Assembly (NCBI GenBank): GCA_020431645.1
Contig: JAGQHW010000001.1
Span: 1-64,000, forward strand
From: Carnobacterium sp.
GTDB taxonomy: Bacteria > Bacillota > Bacilli > Lactobacillales > Carnobacteriaceae
Length of the DNA: 64,000 nt
Direction of reading: 5' to 3'
In this document: positions 27,145-38,064 of the stretch, piece by piece
Position numbering within the stretch: the stretch's first letter is position 1
Layout: every line of letters starts with the position of its first letter
Notes under the pieces: model-generated
Told to the model about the DNA's origin: nothing
Database searches by the model: none
What the model saw: only the letters and a program-made list of their open reading frames with translations
Program-made: the position numbers and the translations under genes

Positions 27145-27804
27145 TTAATCAAAATTTGCATATTCTTCTAACTTATCTCTATTGAGAACAGTAATTGTTT
27201 TTGGTTGTAATGAGAGGATGTGCTCATCTTGCAAATCTTTAAAAGCTTTCGAGACAGATTCACGTGTTACACCAATCATACTAGCAATCGTGCTTTGATT
27301 GATATTTTTTATCGTTAAATCGTTGGATGTGTCATTATTTTCAAGAAAATCCAATAGCACACGACAAACGCGAGTATGAACACTATAGAAAGTCAAATTT
27401 CTTATTTGTTTATTCAACGTTTCAAAACGCTGATGATGAATACGAAAAATATTTTTTAGTATTGTTTTATTTTTATAGATCAAGGCAATAAAAGCAGCCT
27501 GAGAAAGATGATAAATTTCGGCATCTTCAGTGACTTCAACAGAAGACAAAGCAGGACTTTTGGAAAAAAGTTCAACTTCCCCTATAACTTCATGTTTTCT
27601 GACAAAGTCAAGGATGATTTCTTTGTCTTCATATGTTCGATAAATTTTTAATGCACCACTTTTAATAATATAGACACGATCGATGGGATCTTCTTCAAAA
27701 ACAAGAATATGATTTTTTTTATATTTTCTAAAAGGAATGGAGGTTAGGATATCTTTAACTTGGTTGTCTGAAAGACCGTCAAATAACTGAACATTTTTAC
27801 TCAT
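27145..27804 (-). CDS. Crp/Fnr-family transcriptional regulator
   Basis: A 219-residue regulator with an N-terminal cyclic-nucleotide-binding-like barrel (residues about 10-120, with the segment GEVELFSKSPALSSVEV) and a C-terminal winged helix (IASMIGVTRESVSKAFKDL near 167-185). No N-terminal cysteine cluster is present, so it is not an oxygen-sensing Fnr. It lies between deoD and the divergent deoB operon with only 64 bp to deoB, so control of the nucleoside genes is plausible. The effector is unknown. Confidence 0.85.
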   Translation of the reverse strand: MSKNVQLFDGLSDNQVKDILTSIPFRKYKKNHILVFEEDPIDRVYIIKSGALKIYRTYEDKEIILDFVRKHEVIGEVELFSKSPALSSVEVTEDAEIYHLSQAAFIALIYKNKTILKNIFRIHHQRFETLNKQIRNLTFYSVHTRVCRVLLDFLENNDTSNDLTIKNINQSTIASMIGVTRESVSKAFKDLQDEHILSLQPKTITVLNRDKLEEYANFD

Positions 27805-27868
27805 GTTTTCACCTCAATAAAATTTTAATAGTAACAAGAGTGTACCATTAATAGAGAGGAAAGGTAAT

Positions 27869-29041
27869 ATGAAAAGCAAACGAATACATTTAATTGTGTT
27901 AGATTCAGTCGGAATAGGTGAAGCAGCAGATGCGGCAGCATTTAATGATACAGGCTCTCACACCTTAGGACACATCGCTGAATCGATGAAATTAGTTTTA
28001 CCAAACCTAGCAAAAATGGGATTAGGTAACATTGAAAAGTTGAAAGGTATTGAAAAAGTTACGACAAGTGAAGCCTATTGGACAAAATTAGCTGAAAAAA
28101 GTGTTGGAAAAGACACTATGACGGGACATTGGGAAATAGCTGGGTTACAGATTGACACTCCCTTTAGAGTTTTTCCAAATGGCTTCCCAGATGAGTTGCT
28201 AGAAAAAATTACAGCGTATTCAGGAAGAAAAATTATTGGCAATAAACCAGCTTCTGGAACGGGTATCCTTGATGAGTTAGGTGAGGAACAAATGAAATCG
28301 GGTGCTTTAATTGTTTACACATCTGCAGATCCTGTTCTTCAAATTGCAGCTCATGAAGAAGTTATTCCATTAGAAGAGTTATACGATATCTGTGCATATG
28401 TTCGAGAGATTACGAAAGACGACCCTTATATGATAGGAAGAATCATTGCTCGTCCTTATCTTGGAGAGCCTGGTGCATTTAAACGTACGGCTAATCGTCA
28501 CGACTATGCTTTAAGCCCATTCGGTGAAACAATATTAGATAAATTAAAGGACAGTGGCAAAGACGTTATTGCAGTTGGAAAGATTAGTGATATTTTTAAT
28601 GGACATGGTATTACCAAAGCCGTTCGAACAAAAAGCAATATGGACGGCGTAGATCAATTACTGAAAGTGATGGAACTACCTTTTGAAGGGCTATCTTTCA
28701 CGAACTTAGTTGACTTTGATGCTCTTTATGGTCATCGCAGAGATACAAAGGGATACGGCGAGGCGTTGATGGATTTTGATAAACGCTTACCAGAAATTTT
28801 AGAAAGATTAAAAGAAGATGATTTGTTAATGATTACAGCAGATCATGGCAATGATCCAACTGCTCCAGGAACAGACCATACTAGAGAGTACGTTCCATTA
28901 TTAGTCTATTCAAAACAATTCAAACAACCACAAGAATTAAAAACAGCCAAACACTTTGCAGATATTGGTGCAACGATAGGTGCAAATTTTGATTTAACAG
29001 CAATTGAAAATGGTGAAAGTTTCTTAACAGAATTAAATTAA
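27869..29041 (+). CDS. deoB: Phosphopentomutase
   Basis: Converts (deoxy)ribose-1-phosphate, made by DeoD, to the 5-phosphate for central metabolism. The 390-residue alkaline-phosphatase-fold enzyme has [14 protein letters not shown] and [10 protein letters not shown] at the N-terminus, the [10 protein letters not shown] segment with the phosphorylated threonine, and [19 protein letters not shown] for the metal site. It heads a rightward operon with the BMP lipoprotein 35 bp downstream. Confidence 0.96.
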   Translation: MKSKRIHLIVLDSVGIGEAADAAAFNDTGSHTLGHIAESMKLVLPNLAKMGLGNIEKLKGIEKVTTSEAYWTKLAEKSVGKDTMTGHWEIAGLQIDTPFRVFPNGFPDELLEKITAYSGRKIIGNKPASGTGILDELGEEQMKSGALIVYTSADPVLQIAAHEEVIPLEELYDICAYVREITKDDPYMIGRIIARPYLGEPGAFKRTANRHDYALSPFGETILDKLKDSGKDVIAVGKISDIFNGHGITKAVRTKSNMDGVDQLLKVMELPFEGLSFTNLVDFDALYGHRRDTKGYGEALMDFDKRLPEILERLKEDDLLMITADHGNDPTAPGTDHTREYVPLLVYSKQFKQPQELKTAKHFADIGATIGANFDLTAIENGESFLTELN

Positions 29042-29076
29042 AAAAATAAAACAAATAAACTACAGGAGTGATACAA

Positions 29077-30105
29077 ATGAAAAAATCAACTATCAAAACT
29101 ATTGGGTTCGCTTTACTTTCTATGACGGTACTAGCAGCTTGCGGAAATGACGATACAGCGACAGAAGGCAGTGATAAAGGCGATAAAAAAGAATTTAAAT
29201 TAGGAATGGTAACAGACTTAGGAAGCGTAAATGATAAATCATTTAACCAAAGTGCTTGGGAAGGGTTACAAAAATTAGAAAAAGATAAAGGCTATGAAGT
29301 GAAATACCTTGAGCCTAAAGCAGATTCAGAAGTAGAACCAAGTATATTGCAATTTGTTAACAGTAAAACAGATTTAACTTGGGCTACTGCGGCGACATTA
29401 GCTGATGCGGTTACAACAATTGCTAAAAGTAACCCAGACGCAAAACTAGGAATCGTAGATGCAGATATTGAAGGCATTGATAATATCGTTTCTGTCTCAT
29501 TTAAAGAAAATGAAGGAGCATTTTTAGCAGGAGTTGTTGCTGCTAGCATGACTGAAACAGATAAGATTGGTTTTGTTGGTGGAATGGAAATCCCAGTTAT
29601 TCAACGTTTCCATGCAGGATTTGAAGCAGGAGTTAAAGCGGTTAACCCAGATGCACAAGTTGTTGTAAACTATGTTGGTGTCTTTAACCGTGTAGATATG
29701 GGTAAATCAGCTGCGTCAACAATGTATAACGATGGCGTAGATATTATTTTCCATGCAGCAGGTGGTACTGGTAACGGTGTTTTCAATGAAGCACAAGAGC
29801 GTTTTGACAATGGTGAGAAAGTTTGGGTTATCGGTGTAGATAAAGATCAATCACTAGAATTTGGTGATGACGTTACATTAACATCTATGATGAAATATGT
29901 AGATAATGCTGTCTATGAAATCTCTGAGAAAACGGCTCAAGGAAACTTTCCTGGTGGCGAAGTTGTTCGTTTAGGTTTGGCTGAAGATAGTGTTGGTCTA
30001 GCTACAACATCAGATAAAAATGTACCAAAAGACATATTAGATCTTGTAGAAGACTATAAAGCAAAAATTGTTTCTGGAGATATTACAGTTCCTGAAAAAC
30101 CATAA
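29077..30105 (+). CDS. BMP-family nucleoside-binding lipoprotein
   Basis: Extracellular substrate-binding subunit of the following ABC importer, related to BmpA/TmpC/NupN. I use the ATG at 29077 (AGGAG 8 nt upstream) instead of the GTG at 29068. The 342-residue product begins with a lipoprotein signal; the lipobox LAAC places the lipidated cysteine at Cys22. The mature protein has the family segment MVTDLGSVNDKSFNQSAWEG and GVFNRVDMGKSAAS. Purine or pyrimidine nucleoside specificity is inferred from operon partners deoB and deoD. Confidence 0.92.
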   Translation: MKKSTIKTIGFALLSMTVLAACGNDDTATEGSDKGDKKEFKLGMVTDLGSVNDKSFNQSAWEGLQKLEKDKGYEVKYLEPKADSEVEPSILQFVNSKTDLTWATAATLADAVTTIAKSNPDAKLGIVDADIEGIDNIVSVSFKENEGAFLAGVVAASMTETDKIGFVGGMEIPVIQRFHAGFEAGVKAVNPDAQVVVNYVGVFNRVDMGKSAASTMYNDGVDIIFHAAGGTGNGVFNEAQERFDNGEKVWVIGVDKDQSLEFGDDVTLTSMMKYVDNAVYEISEKTAQGNFPGGEVVRLGLAEDSVGLATTSDKNVPKDILDLVEDYKAKIVSGDITVPEKP

Positions 30106-30119
30106 AGGAGAGTCATAGT

Positions 30120-31652
30120 ATGGAACAAAAACGAGTTGAAAAAGTACTAGAATTAAAACATATTACAAAAAAATTCGGAAATTTTGTTGCTAATGATGAC
30201 GTTTCGTTGACAGTAAGACGTGGAGAAATCCACGCCTTACTCGGCGAAAATGGCGCAGGGAAATCGACTTTAATGAATGTTGTTTTTGGAATGTATCAAC
30301 CTGAAGAAGGCAGTATTTCAGTTTACGAAAATGAAACAAAAATCGAGAACCCAAACCACGCGATACATTTAGGAATTGGGATGGTTCATCAACATTTCAA
30401 ATTAATTGAAAACTTTACTGTGACAGAAAATATCATTATTGGTATGGAACCAAAAGATGGTATCCGCTTAAACATGAAAGCAGCGGTTAAAGAAGTTCAA
30501 AATATTTCTGAAAAATATGGTTTAAAAGTAGATCCAAATAGTAAAATTGAAGACCTACCAGTAGGGATGCAGCAAAAAGTTGAAATTTTAAAATGCTTGT
30601 ATCGTGGAGCGAACTTGTTAATCTTTGATGAGCCGACAGCAGTACTAACACCAGATGAAATTGGTGAATTATTGCAAGTGATGCAAAAATTAGTAGCAGA
30701 AGGCAAGTCCATTATTTTAATTACACATAAGTTAAATGAAATCATGAAAGTAGCAGATAAATGTACTATTATTCGTAAAGGAAAATACATTGCTACGGTT
30801 GATATAAAGGATTCAAATAAAGAAGAACTTGCAGAAATGATGATTGGTAAAAATATTTCACGCGAAATTGATAAAGAAGCCTATAATCCTAAACAAAATG
30901 TATTAGAAATCAAAAATTTAACGATGTTAAGTTCAAGTAAAAAGAAAGTCTTAAATAACATTAATTTGACCGTTGCCGCTGGTGAAATCGTTGGAATTGC
31001 TGGTGTAGATGGAAACGGACAGATGGAACTAGCAGAAGCTATTATAAAAATGCGTGATTTTGAAGAAGGCGATATCCTAATTAACGGTGTATCTCAAAAA
31101 GATAAATCAACTCGTGAAATTTATGAATCTGGGGTTAGTTATGTTCCAGCAGATAGACATAAGCATGGTTTAGTATTAGAAAATGATATTGCAGAAAATT
31201 TAATTTTAATTGAATATTACAAAGAAAAATACAATCAAGGAATTAAACTAAATAAAGCATTGATGTACGAAGAAGCAAGAGCAGCAATGAAAAATTACGA
31301 TGTTCGTGCTGAAAATGAGTACACAATTGTACGCGGTATGTCTGGTGGAAACCAACAAAAAGTTATCTTATCAAGAGAAATCAGTCGTGATCCAGAACTT
31401 TTAATTATTGTTCAGCCAACACGAGGACTAGATATTGGGGCTATTGATTTTATTCATCGCCAAGTTGTTCGTTTACGAGATAAAGGTGTTGCTGTGTTGC
31501 TGATTTCTTTCGAATTAGAAGAAATACTAACATTATCAGACAGAATTGATATTATTTTTGATGGTCAAATCGTTGGACAAACAAAGCCAACTGAAACAAA
31601 CGATAGAGAATTAGGTCTAATGATGGCTGGTAAAGGATCGGGTGATGAATAA
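30120..31652 (+). CDS. Nucleoside ABC importer ATP-binding protein (NupO-like)
   Basis: A 510-residue protein with two fused ATP-binding cassettes, as in RbsA and NupO. The first has Walker A GENGAGKST near residue 43 and LIFDEPTAVLTPDEI; the second has a degenerate Walker A (GVDGNGQME) and SGGNQQKVILSREI with LIIVQPTRGLD, where the catalytic glutamate is Gln. The degenerate second site is normal in this family. It sits 14 bp after the lipoprotein and overlaps the next permease by 11 bp. Confidence 0.94.
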   Translation: MEQKRVEKVLELKHITKKFGNFVANDDVSLTVRRGEIHALLGENGAGKSTLMNVVFGMYQPEEGSISVYENETKIENPNHAIHLGIGMVHQHFKLIENFTVTENIIIGMEPKDGIRLNMKAAVKEVQNISEKYGLKVDPNSKIEDLPVGMQQKVEILKCLYRGANLLIFDEPTAVLTPDEIGELLQVMQKLVAEGKSIILITHKLNEIMKVADKCTIIRKGKYIATVDIKDSNKEELAEMMIGKNISREIDKEAYNPKQNVLEIKNLTMLSSSKKKVLNNINLTVAAGEIVGIAGVDGNGQMELAEAIIKMRDFEEGDILINGVSQKDKSTREIYESGVSYVPADRHKHGLVLENDIAENLILIEYYKEKYNQGIKLNKALMYEEARAAMKNYDVRAENEYTIVRGMSGGNQQKVILSREISRDPELLIIVQPTRGLDIGAIDFIHRQVVRLRDKGVAVLLISFELEEILTLSDRIDIIFDGQIVGQTKPTETNDRELGLMMAGKGSGDE

Positions 31653-32727
31653 GACTATGGAAAAAATAAGAAAAAATTTAAAGAGTAGTCAAGCTACTAT
31701 ACCGCTAGTCGCTATTCTCATTGCGCTTTTTATTGGAGCAATCGTCATGTTGATTGGTGGTTATAATCCAATAGTAGCTTATGAATCATTAGTCTTAAAG
31801 ATATTTGGTTCTGTCTATGATATGGGTGAAACGGTTCGTGCGATTATTCCGCTTATTTTAAGTGGATTTGCAGTCGCAGTAGCTAGTAAAGCTGGTATTT
31901 TTAACATCGGGGTTGACGGGCAAATTATTATGGGAGCTGTTAGTTCTCTTTTAGTTGGTACGTTAATTGATTTACCTCCTATTATACATGGTATCGTCGC
32001 TATCGTAGTCGGTATTATAGCTGGAGGTTTATGGGGAGTTCTGATTGCTAGTCTTAAGACTAAATTCGGAATTAATGAGGTTATTAGTTCGATCATGTTG
32101 AACTATATTGCATTGTATCTGAGTCATATGTTAATTAAGAGTTTTGCGGCCCAAGAAGGAACAGCTCGTTCTTCTTTGATTAAAGAGTCTGCGAGCATTG
32201 GTTTTCCTTCACTAAATACATTATTTGGTGGTGCACGTATTCACTGGGGTTTCATTATTCTTCCGTTTATTGTCTTTGCATTTTATTATTTCTTTGAAAA
32301 GACACGTTGGGGTTACGAAACAAAAACAGTTGGATTAAATCCTGATGCAGCAAACTATTCAGGTATGAAGGTAAATGGGATTTTAATTCGAACAATGTTT
32401 ATCTCTGGTGCACTGGGCGGCTTGATTGGTGCGTTAGATACACTAGGTGTTTATGGCTATGTGGCTATTGTATCTTCTACAAGTGGCATTGGATTTGACG
32501 GGATTGCGATTGCTCTATTAGGTGGCAATTCAACATTAGGAACAACCTTATCAGGTATCTTAATCGGAGCGCTAGATTATGGTTCACAAGGGATGCAATT
32601 TGGTGCAGGAGTACCAAGTGAAATTATCGGAATTGTTATTTCACTCATTATCTTCTTTGTAGCAGCTCCTGGAATTGTTAAAGCGTTATTGCCTAAAAAA
32701 AAGGCGCCTAAAAAGGAGGTAGAGTAA
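31642..32727 (+). CDS. Nucleoside ABC importer permease (NupP-like)
   Basis: A 361-residue inner-membrane permease of the BPD_transp_2 (ribose/nucleoside) family with about ten hydrophobic segments. The family segment GKAGIFNIGVDGQI-like (KAGIFNIGVDGQIIMGA) near residue 85 and GGLIGALDTLGVYG are recognisable. It overlaps the ATPase gene by 11 bp and is followed 1 bp later by the partner permease. Confidence 0.93.
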   Translation: MMNKTMEKIRKNLKSSQATIPLVAILIALFIGAIVMLIGGYNPIVAYESLVLKIFGSVYDMGETVRAIIPLILSGFAVAVASKAGIFNIGVDGQIIMGAVSSLLVGTLIDLPPIIHGIVAIVVGIIAGGLWGVLIASLKTKFGINEVISSIMLNYIALYLSHMLIKSFAAQEGTARSSLIKESASIGFPSLNTLFGGARIHWGFIILPFIVFAFYYFFEKTRWGYETKTVGLNPDAANYSGMKVNGILIRTMFISGALGGLIGALDTLGVYGYVAIVSSTSGIGFDGIAIALLGGNSTLGTTLSGILIGALDYGSQGMQFGAGVPSEIIGIVISLIIFFVAAPGIVKALLPKKKAPKKEVE

Positions 32728-32728
32728 A

Positions 32729-33676
32729 ATGACGGCTAATATTATAAGTGGAAGTTTGATTTTTGCAGCAGCCTTACTATTTGGTGGCTTAGGCGGTATG
32801 TTGAGTGAAAGAGCAGGTGTAATCAATCTAGGTATTGAAGGTTTCATGATTTCTGGAGCATTCTTTTCAGCAGTTGGAGCTTACTATGCTGAATCAGCTG
32901 GATTGGGAGGATTAAGTCCTTTTATTGGATTGTTAACAGCGTTTATCTGCACGGCAATCTTTTCAGGGATGCATGCTTTAGCAACGCTAAAATATAAAGC
33001 AGATCATGTTATTAGTGGGGTTGTTATTAACTTATTAGCAGCTAACGTTACATTTTTCTTGGTTAAGCTCCTTTTTGATGGAGCAGCAGAAACACCACGG
33101 TTAACTAATATGTTTTCAAAAATTTCTATTCCTTTTTTATCAGATGTCCCAATAATTGGTAAAGCTCTTTTTAGATCTTATCCTACAACCTATATTGCTT
33201 TTGCAGCTGTCCTTTTAATAGGCTTTGTTTTCTTCAAAACGTCATTAGGTTTGCGTTTAAGAGGGGTTGGAGAAAACCCTGGTTCAATTGATACTGCAGG
33301 AATTAATGTAATGAAGATTAAGTTTTGGGCTGTTATGATGAGTGGCTCAATTGCCTCATTGGGTGGAGCAACAATTGTTTTGACAACAAACGGGAACTTC
33401 TCTTTTAACACGATTGCTGGACAAGGTTATATTGCAATTGCAGCAGTTATCTTAGGACGTTGGAATCCATATGGTGTCTTATCCGGAGCATTATTATTTG
33501 GATTTGCACAAGCAATTAAAGATCAAATTCAGATCCTAGACTTTGCAAGTTCTATTCCAACTGAAGTATTCTACATGTTGCCATACCTTGTTACTCTATT
33601 AGCTCTGATCTTTACTGGTAGAAAAACTCGTGCACCAAAAGCACTAGGAATTCACTATGATGCGAGTGTGAGATAA
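32729..33676 (+). CDS. Nucleoside ABC importer permease (NupQ-like)
   Basis: A 315-residue membrane protein, second permease half of the importer. It carries RAGVINLGIEGFMISGAF near residue 30, the family signature, and ASLGGATIVLTTNGNFSFN. Its stop overlaps the start of the NCS2 permease by one base, tying nucleoside and nucleobase transport together. Confidence 0.93.
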   Translation: MTANIISGSLIFAAALLFGGLGGMLSERAGVINLGIEGFMISGAFFSAVGAYYAESAGLGGLSPFIGLLTAFICTAIFSGMHALATLKYKADHVISGVVINLLAANVTFFLVKLLFDGAAETPRLTNMFSKISIPFLSDVPIIGKALFRSYPTTYIAFAAVLLIGFVFFKTSLGLRLRGVGENPGSIDTAGINVMKIKFWAVMMSGSIASLGGATIVLTTNGNFSFNTIAGQGYIAIAAVILGRWNPYGVLSGALLFGFAQAIKDQIQILDFASSIPTEVFYMLPYLVTLLALIFTGRKTRAPKALGIHYDASVR

Positions 33677-34968
33677 TGACTATAGTGCAACAATTTTTCA
33701 AAGTAAAAGAAAATGGCAGTACCTTACAAACGGAAGTAGAAGCCAGTATTACTTCCTTTGTTTCTATTGTTTATATAGTAGCAGTGAATGCGTTAATTTT
33801 ATCTCAGACAGGGATGAATTATAATGCGGTTATGATTGCAACCATTTTGACAACGGCTTTTAGTAACATATTAATGGGATTGTATGCTAAATCTCCATTA
33901 ATATTAGCTCCAGGAATGAGCGATAATGCATTCTTTACTTATATCTTAGTAGGAGCTTTTGCCTTTACTTGGCAAGAAAGTTTATCGATTGTTTTTATTG
34001 TAGGGATGATTTTTTTCCTATTGACGTATTTTAAAGTAACAGGTCTGCTTTTACGTGCGATACCAGCAACGATGATTAAAGGTATGAGTGCTGGGGTTGG
34101 TTTCTTCTTGATCTTCCTAGGTTTGAAAAATAGTGAGATAATTATTTCTTCGCCAGATACGATTGTAGCGTTAAATAATATTTTTCAACCGATTCCTTTA
34201 ACGATGTTGCTTACTTTATTAATGGGATTATTCTTATTTGTTAAAAATGTAAGAGGAAACTTTTTATTAACGATTATATTTGGAGTAATTGTTTCTATCT
34301 TTTTAGGTGTCACAGATATCAGTTCTTTTTCTTATTCATTGATTGATACTCAATCACTCGAACCGTTTATTTTACAGTTTGATTTTTCTAGTATTCTTTC
34401 TGTGAATTACTGGATTGCAGTCTTTTCATTATTAATTCTAGTAGTTTTTCAAAATTTAGGAACACAGATTAGTTTCTTGAATTCTGAAGATCCAACCGTT
34501 TTGAAAAAAACATTAGAAGCAAATGGCTTATCTGTCGTTATGGCTAGTGTTTTGGGTTGTAGTTCTACCTGTACAAGTGCAGAAGGAGCAACAGGGATAG
34601 CTGTAGGAGCAAAGACAGGATTAACCTCATTTTTAGTTGGAATTTATTTCCTTTTTACAATTTTTCTAATTCCTTTTATTGCTCTTATTCCTCTAGCTGT
34701 TATCTCTGCTTTACTTGTAATCGTAGGTTCACTGCTAGTAGCAGGTAATTTGAAAGATATTGATTTTATGGATTTCACAGAATATTTTCCAGCTATCTTG
34801 ATGGTTTTAATGATGGTTTTAACATTTAATATCGCTGATGGAATTGGATGGGGTTTTTCTTTCTATACATTCCTTAAAGTAAGCACTGGAAAATATAAAT
34901 CAGTCTCTAAAATGATGTATATTTTAACAGGAATTTTTCTTTTGTATTTTGTTTTGAAATTTATGTAG
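33676..34968 (+). CDS. NCS2-family purine nucleobase permease (AzgA/PbuG-like)
   Basis: A 430-residue permease with about 12 membrane segments. The sequence EVEASITSFVSIVYIVAVNAL and APGMSDNAFFTY place it in the AzgA-like branch (adenine, guanine, hypoxanthine). As the last gene of deoB-bmp-nupOPQ it could export or recover the free bases released by DeoD while the sugar is used. Specificity cannot be read from the sequence alone. Confidence 0.88.
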   Translation: MTIVQQFFKVKENGSTLQTEVEASITSFVSIVYIVAVNALILSQTGMNYNAVMIATILTTAFSNILMGLYAKSPLILAPGMSDNAFFTYILVGAFAFTWQESLSIVFIVGMIFFLLTYFKVTGLLLRAIPATMIKGMSAGVGFFLIFLGLKNSEIIISSPDTIVALNNIFQPIPLTMLLTLLMGLFLFVKNVRGNFLLTIIFGVIVSIFLGVTDISSFSYSLIDTQSLEPFILQFDFSSILSVNYWIAVFSLLILVVFQNLGTQISFLNSEDPTVLKKTLEANGLSVVMASVLGCSSTCTSAEGATGIAVGAKTGLTSFLVGIYFLFTIFLIPFIALIPLAVISALLVIVGSLLVAGNLKDIDFMDFTEYFPAILMVLMMVLTFNIADGIGWGFSFYTFLKVSTGKYKSVSKMMYILTGIFLLYFVLKFM

Positions 34969-34973
34969 TAAAT

Positions 34974-35064
34974 AAAAAGGGTTAAACGTTAGTATGCTTC
35001 TCCAATTGAAGTCAGTAAATAGACTCTAGGAGGAACGTAACTTCGTTTAACCCTTTTTTAATTG
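34974..35064 (+). terminator. Large-loop terminator of the nucleoside operon
   Basis: A 15-bp perfect stem (AAAAAGGGTTAAACG with CGTTTAACCCTTTTT) encloses 55 nt and is followed by T. The loop contains a smaller CTTC...GAAG hairpin and an AGGAGG. It is an unusually large loop for a terminator. Confidence 0.6.
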
Positions 35065-35357
35065 CATCATTTTAAAAAAATAAACAGAATAAGCTTCTTG
35101 AAGTAAAATCAAATCACTAGGTATTCGGATAAAAAAATAATAGGTCAATTTAGCTATCCCATATTCACCAACTTTGCCGCTTATGGGATCTTCCATCGAG
35201 ACGAATTGAGCTTGTTTAAGATGACTTGCTTTAAAAAAGCCTCGATCCTTTAAAATCATCGGCTAGTTCTGCACGAGCATCTAGTATGAGTAAGTCGCCA
35301 GTATCAAAAAAACTGTTCAATCCGTTCTGTTTGTGAGATGAACGATTTCATAGACAT
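35047..35357 (-). pseudogene. Frameshifted remnant of a rhodanese/sulfurtransferase
   Basis: On the minus strand an ATG at 35357 behind AAGGATG starts a frame reading SFISQTERIEQFF. It stops in a run of seven T. One base shift continues as DTGDLLILDARAELADDF, the rhodanese-domain entry of 3-mercaptopyruvate sulfurtransferases. A second T-run shift leads to KASHLKQAQFVSMEDPISG, again typical. After that the similarity fades and the frame stops at 35047, so only about a third of a normal gene remains. Both breaks are in homopolymers, so one may be a sequencing error, but the missing C-terminal two-thirds argues for a true pseudogene. Confidence 0.65.
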
Positions 35358-35384
35358 CCTTCTAGATAGCGTAATATCAATTAG

Positions 35385-35789
35385 TTAAGTCTTTTTAATA
35401 AATTTTTCTTTACAATGCGGGCAAGTAATTTTTATTTTTCCTTTTTTTCGCGGAACACGTAGTTTCTTTTTACAATTAGGACACGCCATATATTTGTATT
35501 GTTTATGTTGGTAAAATTTATTGCGCATTTGATTAAACTTTTGCTTCCACCGACGACTAAGGGTTAGATATTTTTGATTTTCGATGTAGCGTTTTGGGCG
35601 ATTTTTAGATAAGGCACGAAGATAACTGATTAAAATCGCCACCCACCCAATTAATCCACCAAAGGATAAGTTAAATAGATTAGATAGAAAAACAAATGCT
35701 AATCCTACATACAATAAAAAAGTTGAAAGTTTATCCATGCCGTATCTTCCAACCATGAATTTCTGGAATTTCAATCGAATATTTCTCAT
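35385..35789 (-). CDS. Small membrane protein with C-terminal zinc ribbon
   Basis: A 134-residue protein of unknown function. Residues about 21-39 and 43-59 form two hydrophobic segments. A basic linker follows, and then a zinc ribbon with Cys103, Cys106, Cys123 and Cys126 (CPNCKKKL and CPHCKEKF). The basic, zinc-binding tail would face the cytosol and could bind nucleic acid. The ribosome-binding site is GAAAGAGG. It is a single gene, convergent with the nucleoside operon and divergent from frmA. Confidence 0.75.
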   Translation of the reverse strand: MRNIRLKFQKFMVGRYGMDKLSTFLLYVGLAFVFLSNLFNLSFGGLIGWVAILISYLRALSKNRPKRYIENQKYLTLSRRWKQKFNQMRNKFYQHKQYKYMACPNCKKKLRVPRKKGKIKITCPHCKEKFIKKT

Positions 35790-35907
35790 TTTTTTCGCCT
35801 CTTTCTTTCTTTTATTCTTTGTCGTATCGGTAAACAGTATACCATTTATACATAGATTTTCTACCGGCTTTAGTCTGATTTTAATCAGTTAATAAAAAGC
35901 AATCAAG

Positions 35908-37121
<1,214 letters not shown>

Positions 37122-37157
37122 TTCGTTTAGTGAGATAAATTTAAGGAGGAATAAAAT

Positions 37158-38006
37158 ATGCACGAATTAGAAAAGCTTGAAGAGCACGTTAGTTTTGATG
37201 GAGTACAATATAAGTACCGTCATGAGTCAACAACACTAGACTGCTCAATGACATTCAGTATATATTTGCCAAATAAAGAGAAGTTTCCTAAACCACCTCT
37301 ATTTTGGTGGTTGTCAGGATTAACGTGTACAGATGATAACTTTACACATAAAGCTGGTGCACAAAAAGCAGCTGCAAAATTAGGAATAGCCATGATCATG
37401 CCAGATACAAGTCCGCGCGGAAAAGATATCGCTGATTCACCAGATTATGATTTAGGACAAGGAGCAGGTTTTTATATTAACGCTACTCAAGAACCTTGGG
37501 CCAAACACTATAAAATGTATGATTACATTACTAAAGAACTATCATTGCTTGTTCAGGACCAATTTGAATTAACTGGAAAAGAGTTCATCTCTGGCCATTC
37601 AATGGGAGGGCATGGAGCGTTAGTCATTGGACTACGTAATCCAGAACGTTTCCAATCGATTTCAGCATTTGCGCCAATTGTTAACCCCAGCCAAGTTCCA
37701 TGGGGGATTAAGGCTTTTGGAGAGTATTTAGGTGAGGATAAACAGGATTGGCTTAAATGGGATGCATTAGAGTTACTAAAAAAACATAAAGGCAAGAACG
37801 TTCCTATCTTAATCGACCAAGGAGAGGCGGATAATTTTTATGAAAAACAATTGCAACCGTCTAAGATAGAGTCCATCGCAAAAGAAAAGGACTATCCCTT
37901 GACCCTTCGAATGCAAAAAGGCCATGATCATAGTTACTATACGATAGCGACGTTTATCGAAGACCATTTAAACTTTCATTTAAATCAATCAACTAGTAAT
38001 AGTTAA
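37158..38006 (+). CDS. fghA: S-formylglutathione hydrolase
   Basis: Hydrolyses S-formylglutathione to formate and glutathione. The 282-residue alpha/beta hydrolase has the nucleophile elbow GHSMGGHGAL (Ser near residue 147), LFWWLSGLTCTDDNF near residue 50 for the oxyanion hole, and the late Asp and His (DQGEADNF and KGHDHSYY). It is co-transcribed with frmA behind AAGGAGGA and closed by a terminator. Confidence 0.94.
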   Translation: MHELEKLEEHVSFDGVQYKYRHESTTLDCSMTFSIYLPNKEKFPKPPLFWWLSGLTCTDDNFTHKAGAQKAAAKLGIAMIMPDTSPRGKDIADSPDYDLGQGAGFYINATQEPWAKHYKMYDYITKELSLLVQDQFELTGKEFISGHSMGGHGALVIGLRNPERFQSISAFAPIVNPSQVPWGIKAFGEYLGEDKQDWLKWDALELLKKHKGKNVPILIDQGEADNFYEKQLQPSKIESIAKEKDYPLTLRMQKGHDHSYYTIATFIEDHLNFHLNQSTSNS

Positions 38007-38018
38007 ATTATACGCACT

Positions 38019-38064
38019 AAAAAACAGTCCATACAACCAAACGGAAGTATAGACTGTTTTTTTA
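38019..38064 (+). terminator. Terminator of frmA-fghA
   Basis: AAAAAACAGTC...ATAC pairs with GTAT...GACTGTTTTTT around a 12-nt loop, followed by T. Confidence 0.8.

Noticed and set aside
26994-27185. 63-codon open frame on the plus strand between deoD and the Crp-family gene
   Set aside because: It spans the deoD regulatory region and the end of the Crp gene, has no family similarity and no clear ribosome-binding site.
35047-35259. 70-codon open frame as an independent small gene
   Set aside because: Its N-terminal half is the third segment of a frameshifted sulfurtransferase, and it has no ribosome-binding site of its own.
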